A stretch of 8,845 nucleotides of DNA. Source: Verrucomicrobiota bacterium. GTDB taxonomy: Bacteria > Verrucomicrobiota > Verrucomicrobiia > Limisphaerales > JAEYXS01. The DNA lies in assembly GCA_021156225.1 (NCBI GenBank), contig JAJNBN010000104.1, positions 1 to 8,845 of the forward strand. Direction: 5' to 3'. Numbering within the stretch: the stretch's first letter is position 1; each line of letters begins with the position of its first letter. Positions 6,715 through 8,845 of the stretch are shown piece after piece. Below the pieces are notes generated by a model. It searched no databases, was not told where the DNA came from, and saw only the letters and a list, made by a program, of their open reading frames with translations. The translations under genes and the position numbers were made by a program.

Positions 6715-6790
6715 GTCCCTATAGCTCAAATGGATAGAGCAGGCGTTTCCTAAACGTCATATCCAGGTTCAATTCCTGGTGGGGACACCA
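6715..6790 (+). tRNA. tRNA-Arg (anticodon CCT)
   Basis: A full cloverleaf can be drawn by hand. The acceptor stem is GTCCCTA with TGGGGAC (7 bp, one G-T pair). The D arm is GCTC/GAGC with loop AAATGGATA. The anticodon stem is GGCGT/ACGTC with loop TTCCTAA, giving anticodon CCT at 6749-6751, which reads AGG. A four-base variable region ATAT follows, then the T arm CCAGG-TTCAATT-CCTGG, discriminator A and an encoded CCA end at 6788-6790. The gene stands alone, with no other tRNA nearby. tRNA-Arg(CCT) genes are common integration sites, but I see no integrase and no second copy of the 3' end in the window. Confidence 0.96.
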
Positions 6791-6888
6791 TCTTGCCTGG
6801 AAGATGAACAACCTTGGCCGATGGTCTCGTTCGAGCAGGACTTTTTGTTCGCCATAAACCGTTTCTGTGCAACATTGACACCCGCTGC

Positions 6889-8845
6889 ATGACTTCCGCA
6901 CCTGAGAGCCCGGGAGAAGGTTCACCGGTAACGCCAGCTTCTGCTCCGCAGGGCGTGGCGCAGGCATTATTTCCCATCGTCGGAGTGGGAGCATCTGCCG
7001 GGGGGTTGGAGGCTTTTACCAAGTTGTTGAATCACTTGCCGCCGGATACCGGCATGGCGTTTGTGCTCGTGCAGCATCTTGACCGGGATCACCCAAGCCA
7101 GCTCACGAACCTGCTGACCAAGGCGACGAGGATGCGGGTGCAGGAAGTGAAGAGCGGCATGGAAGTGGTGCCGAATCACGTTTACGTCATTCCGCCCAAT
7201 GCGAATCTGGAATATGCGGAGGGTAAGCTGAAGTTGATTCCACGCGGGGATTCGCGGGTGCCGCATCCCATTGATCATTTCTTCTGTTCACTGGCCACGG
7301 AACATCATGGTTGTTGTGTGGGTGTGATTTTGAGCGGTTCGGGTTCGGATGGTGCGATCGGCGTGAGGGAGATCAAAGGGGCGGGAGGGATCACCTTTGC
7401 TCAGGACGAACAGTCCGCCACATTCGCGGCCATGCCGCAGGCCGCTGCGGACTCAGTGGATTTTGTGTTGCCGCCCGAGAAGATCGCGGCCGAACTGGCC
7501 CGCATCGGGCGTGATCCTTACCTCTCGCCGAGCCCGAAAACGGAAAGTCAGACGGTGGAAGCGGCGAATGCCAAGCATTTCCGGCGTATCCTTACGCTTT
7601 TGCGTAACCAAACCGGGGTGGATCTGAGCCAGTATCGCGACACGACCATCAAACGGCGCATCCAACGGCGCATGACGGTGCGCACCAAGCACACCGCGGC
7701 AGACTACATTGAGCTGCTGGAACGGGACCGAGCGGAGCTGGTGGCTCTGTTCGATGACGTGCTCATCAACGTCACCAGCTTTTTCCGTGAACCGGAGATG
7801 TTCGAGCAGCTTAAGAGCAAGATTTTCCCTGAGATCCTTAAAAACGAGCCGCCGGTGATCCGCGTCTGGGTGGCGGCATGCTCCACCGGGCAGGAAGCCT
7901 ACTCAATGGCGATGGCCCTGGTAGAGTTCCTGGAGCAAAACCCGAATCCGCCCGGCATCCAGATCTTTGCCACCGACATCAGCGAATCCATTTCCATCGA
8001 GAAAGGCCGGCGAGGTCTTTATCCGGAAAGCATCGAGACAGAAGTTTCGCCCGAACGGTTGCGGCGGTTTTTCACCAAGGAAGAAGGTGGCTACCGCATC
8101 AGCAAATCGATCCGGGACCTGTGCATCTTTGCGAAGCAGAATGTGACATCCGATCCGCCATTCTCACGGATGGACATCGTGAGTTGCCGCAACCTGCTCA
8201 TTTATCTGACGCCGGCGTTGCAACGGCACGTCATCTCCACGTTCCACTACGCGCTCAATCCCAGCGGCTATCTGGTGCTGGGCCATTCGGAAACGGTCGG
8301 GGCGAATTCTGACCTCTTCGAGCTGCTGGATCAGAAGCATCGCATCTATTCCAAGAAGGGTGCAGCCATCCGGCCATTTTCCCATTTCGCGGCGCAAGAT
8401 CTGAAAACCCGGACCGCCGCCGCCGCTCATTTGCCCGTGCATGCCTCGACGCCCGGGGATTTTCAGAAGGAAGCCGATCGCATCCTGCTGGGCCGGTATG
8501 CGCCCGCCGGTGTGCTGGTGAACAGCAATCTGGAAGTACTGCAATTCCGCGGACGCACCAGTCCGTATCTGGAACCCCCGATGGGTGAGGCCAGTTTCAA
8601 TCTGATGAAAATGGCCCGGGAGAGTTTGCAACTCGAATTGGGAACCGCCGTCCGCGAAGCCAAGAAGGCGAACGCGCCCGTCCGGCGCAATGTACGGCTC
8701 GACGATCAGGATACGACGCGAAAGGTGAACCTGGAGGTGATCCCGGTGAAGCTTTCGGGTTCCTCAGAGAATTGTTTTTTGATCCTCTTTGACGAAGGCA
8801 AAGAGGGTGGTTCAGCGGGGCCGCGGCAGGCCAAAAAGGAGACGG
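6889..8845 (+). CDS. CheB-CheR-PAS fusion signalling protein, 5' part (runs off the window)
   Basis: Frame 1 is open from the ATG at 6889 to the last base (652 codons, no stop). Residues 28-205 are a CheB methylesterase domain with the triad visible: Ser36 in GVGASAGG, His63 in VQHLD and Asp154 in SGSGSDG. Residues 225-490 are a CheR methyltransferase, with an N-terminal helical part (KRRIQRRM, 255-262), the SAM-binding segment VWVAACSTGQEAYS (326-339), Asp363 in FATDIS, and SCRNLLIYL (432-440). Residues 528-636 match the PAS-like region that follows CheR in these fusions (LLGRYAPAGVLVNSN, LEPPMGEASFNLMKMARESL). Family members usually continue into a coiled coil, more PAS domains and often a histidine kinase, so most of the output half is probably outside the window. 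No receiver domain precedes CheB, which suggests regulation other than by CheA phosphorylation. No Shine-Dalgarno site is evident; the first 27 residues are a low-complexity Pro/Ser/Ala lead. The frame opens after the stop at 6805, and 6889 is its first ATG. Confidence 0.93.
   Translation, partial: MTSAPESPGEGSPVTPASAPQGVAQALFPIVGVGASAGGLEAFTKLLNHLPPDTGMAFVLVQHLDRDHPSQLTNLLTKATRMRVQEVKSGMEVVPNHVYVIPPNANLEYAEGKLKLIPRGDSRVPHPIDHFFCSLATEHHGCCVGVILSGSGSDGAIGVREIKGAGGITFAQDEQSATFAAMPQAAADSVDFVLPPEKIAAELARIGRDPYLSPSPKTESQTVEAANAKHFRRILTLLRNQTGVDLSQYRDTTIKRRIQRRMTVRTKHTAADYIELLERDRAELVALFDDVLINVTSFFREPEMFEQLKSKIFPEILKNEPPVIRVWVAACSTGQEAYSMAMALVEFLEQNPNPPGIQIFATDISESISIEKGRRGLYPESIETEVSPERLRRFFTKEEGGYRISKSIRDLCIFAKQNVTSDPPFSRMDIVSCRNLLIYLTPALQRHVISTFHYALNPSGYLVLGHSETVGANSDLFELLDQKHRIYSKKGAAIRPFSHFAAQDLKTRTAAAAHLPVHASTPGDFQKEADRILLGRYAPAGVLVNSNLEVLQFRGRTSPYLEPPMGEASFNLMKMARESLQLELGTAVREAKKANAPVRRNVRLDDQDTTRKVNLEVIPVKLSGSSENCFLILFDEGKEGGSAGPRQAKKET

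Noticed and set aside
6310..6729. 139-codon minus-strand open frame before the tRNA
   Set aside because: It starts inside the tRNA gene, overlaps two unrelated plus-strand frames and has the composition of chance translation.
6715..6790. tRNA-Arg as attachment site of an integrated element
   Set aside because: No integrase gene and no second copy of the tRNA 3' end were seen in the window, and the gene just downstream is an intact signalling gene.
1..8845. CRISPR array, insertion sequence or toxin-antitoxin pair
   Set aside because: No regularly spaced direct repeats, transposase motifs or small paired genes were seen on either strand.

Overview
The window (about 8.8 kb, moderately GC-rich) looks like chromosomal DNA from a free-living Gram-negative-type bacterium. 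It is most likely a member of the PVC group, with Verrucomicrobiota the best guess. The reasons are a membrane Ser/Thr kinase carrying a DUF1080-type periplasmic domain, a secreted protein with a Tudor-like N-terminus and Pro-rich linker, a SpoIIM-like/RDD gene pair outside any sporulation setting, and a multidomain CheB-CheR fusion. This placement is inferred from gene content; no phylogenetic marker is present.

Layout. Bases 1-1318 (+) hold the 3' part of a SpoIIM/DUF95-family membrane protein gene, followed one base later by an RDD-family membrane protein gene. The two are almost certainly one transcriptional unit that begins upstream of the window. Bases 1348-6208 hold three genes on the minus strand. 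In transcription order these are a large membrane-anchored Ser/Thr kinase (806 aa), a PA0069-like radical SAM protein of the SplB group (375 aa, GTG start) and a secreted protein of unknown function (340 aa). Gaps of 134 bp and about 155 bp separate them, so they need not form one operon. The RDD gene and the secreted-protein gene converge with only 29 bases between their stop codons.

Bases 6209-6714 are a gene-poor stretch of about 500 bp with several short inverted repeats and a possible promoter for the kinase. A complete tRNA-Arg(CCT) gene with encoded CCA follows at 6715-6790. From 6889 to the window edge runs the 5' part of a CheB-CheR-PAS fusion gene, open for 652 codons and still open at the end.

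Functional picture. The window contains two separate signalling proteins. In the kinase, a cytoplasmic catalytic domain appears to be held between two extracytoplasmic domains by three membrane segments. The other is a chemotaxis-type methylesterase/methyltransferase fusion without a receiver domain in the part visible. No chemoreceptor, CheA or CheW gene is present, so the CheB-CheR protein is probably part of an orphan signalling system. I found no insertion sequence, CRISPR array, prophage or rRNA. The kinase architecture is the most unusual item; I do not see convincing evidence for a wholly new multi-gene system.
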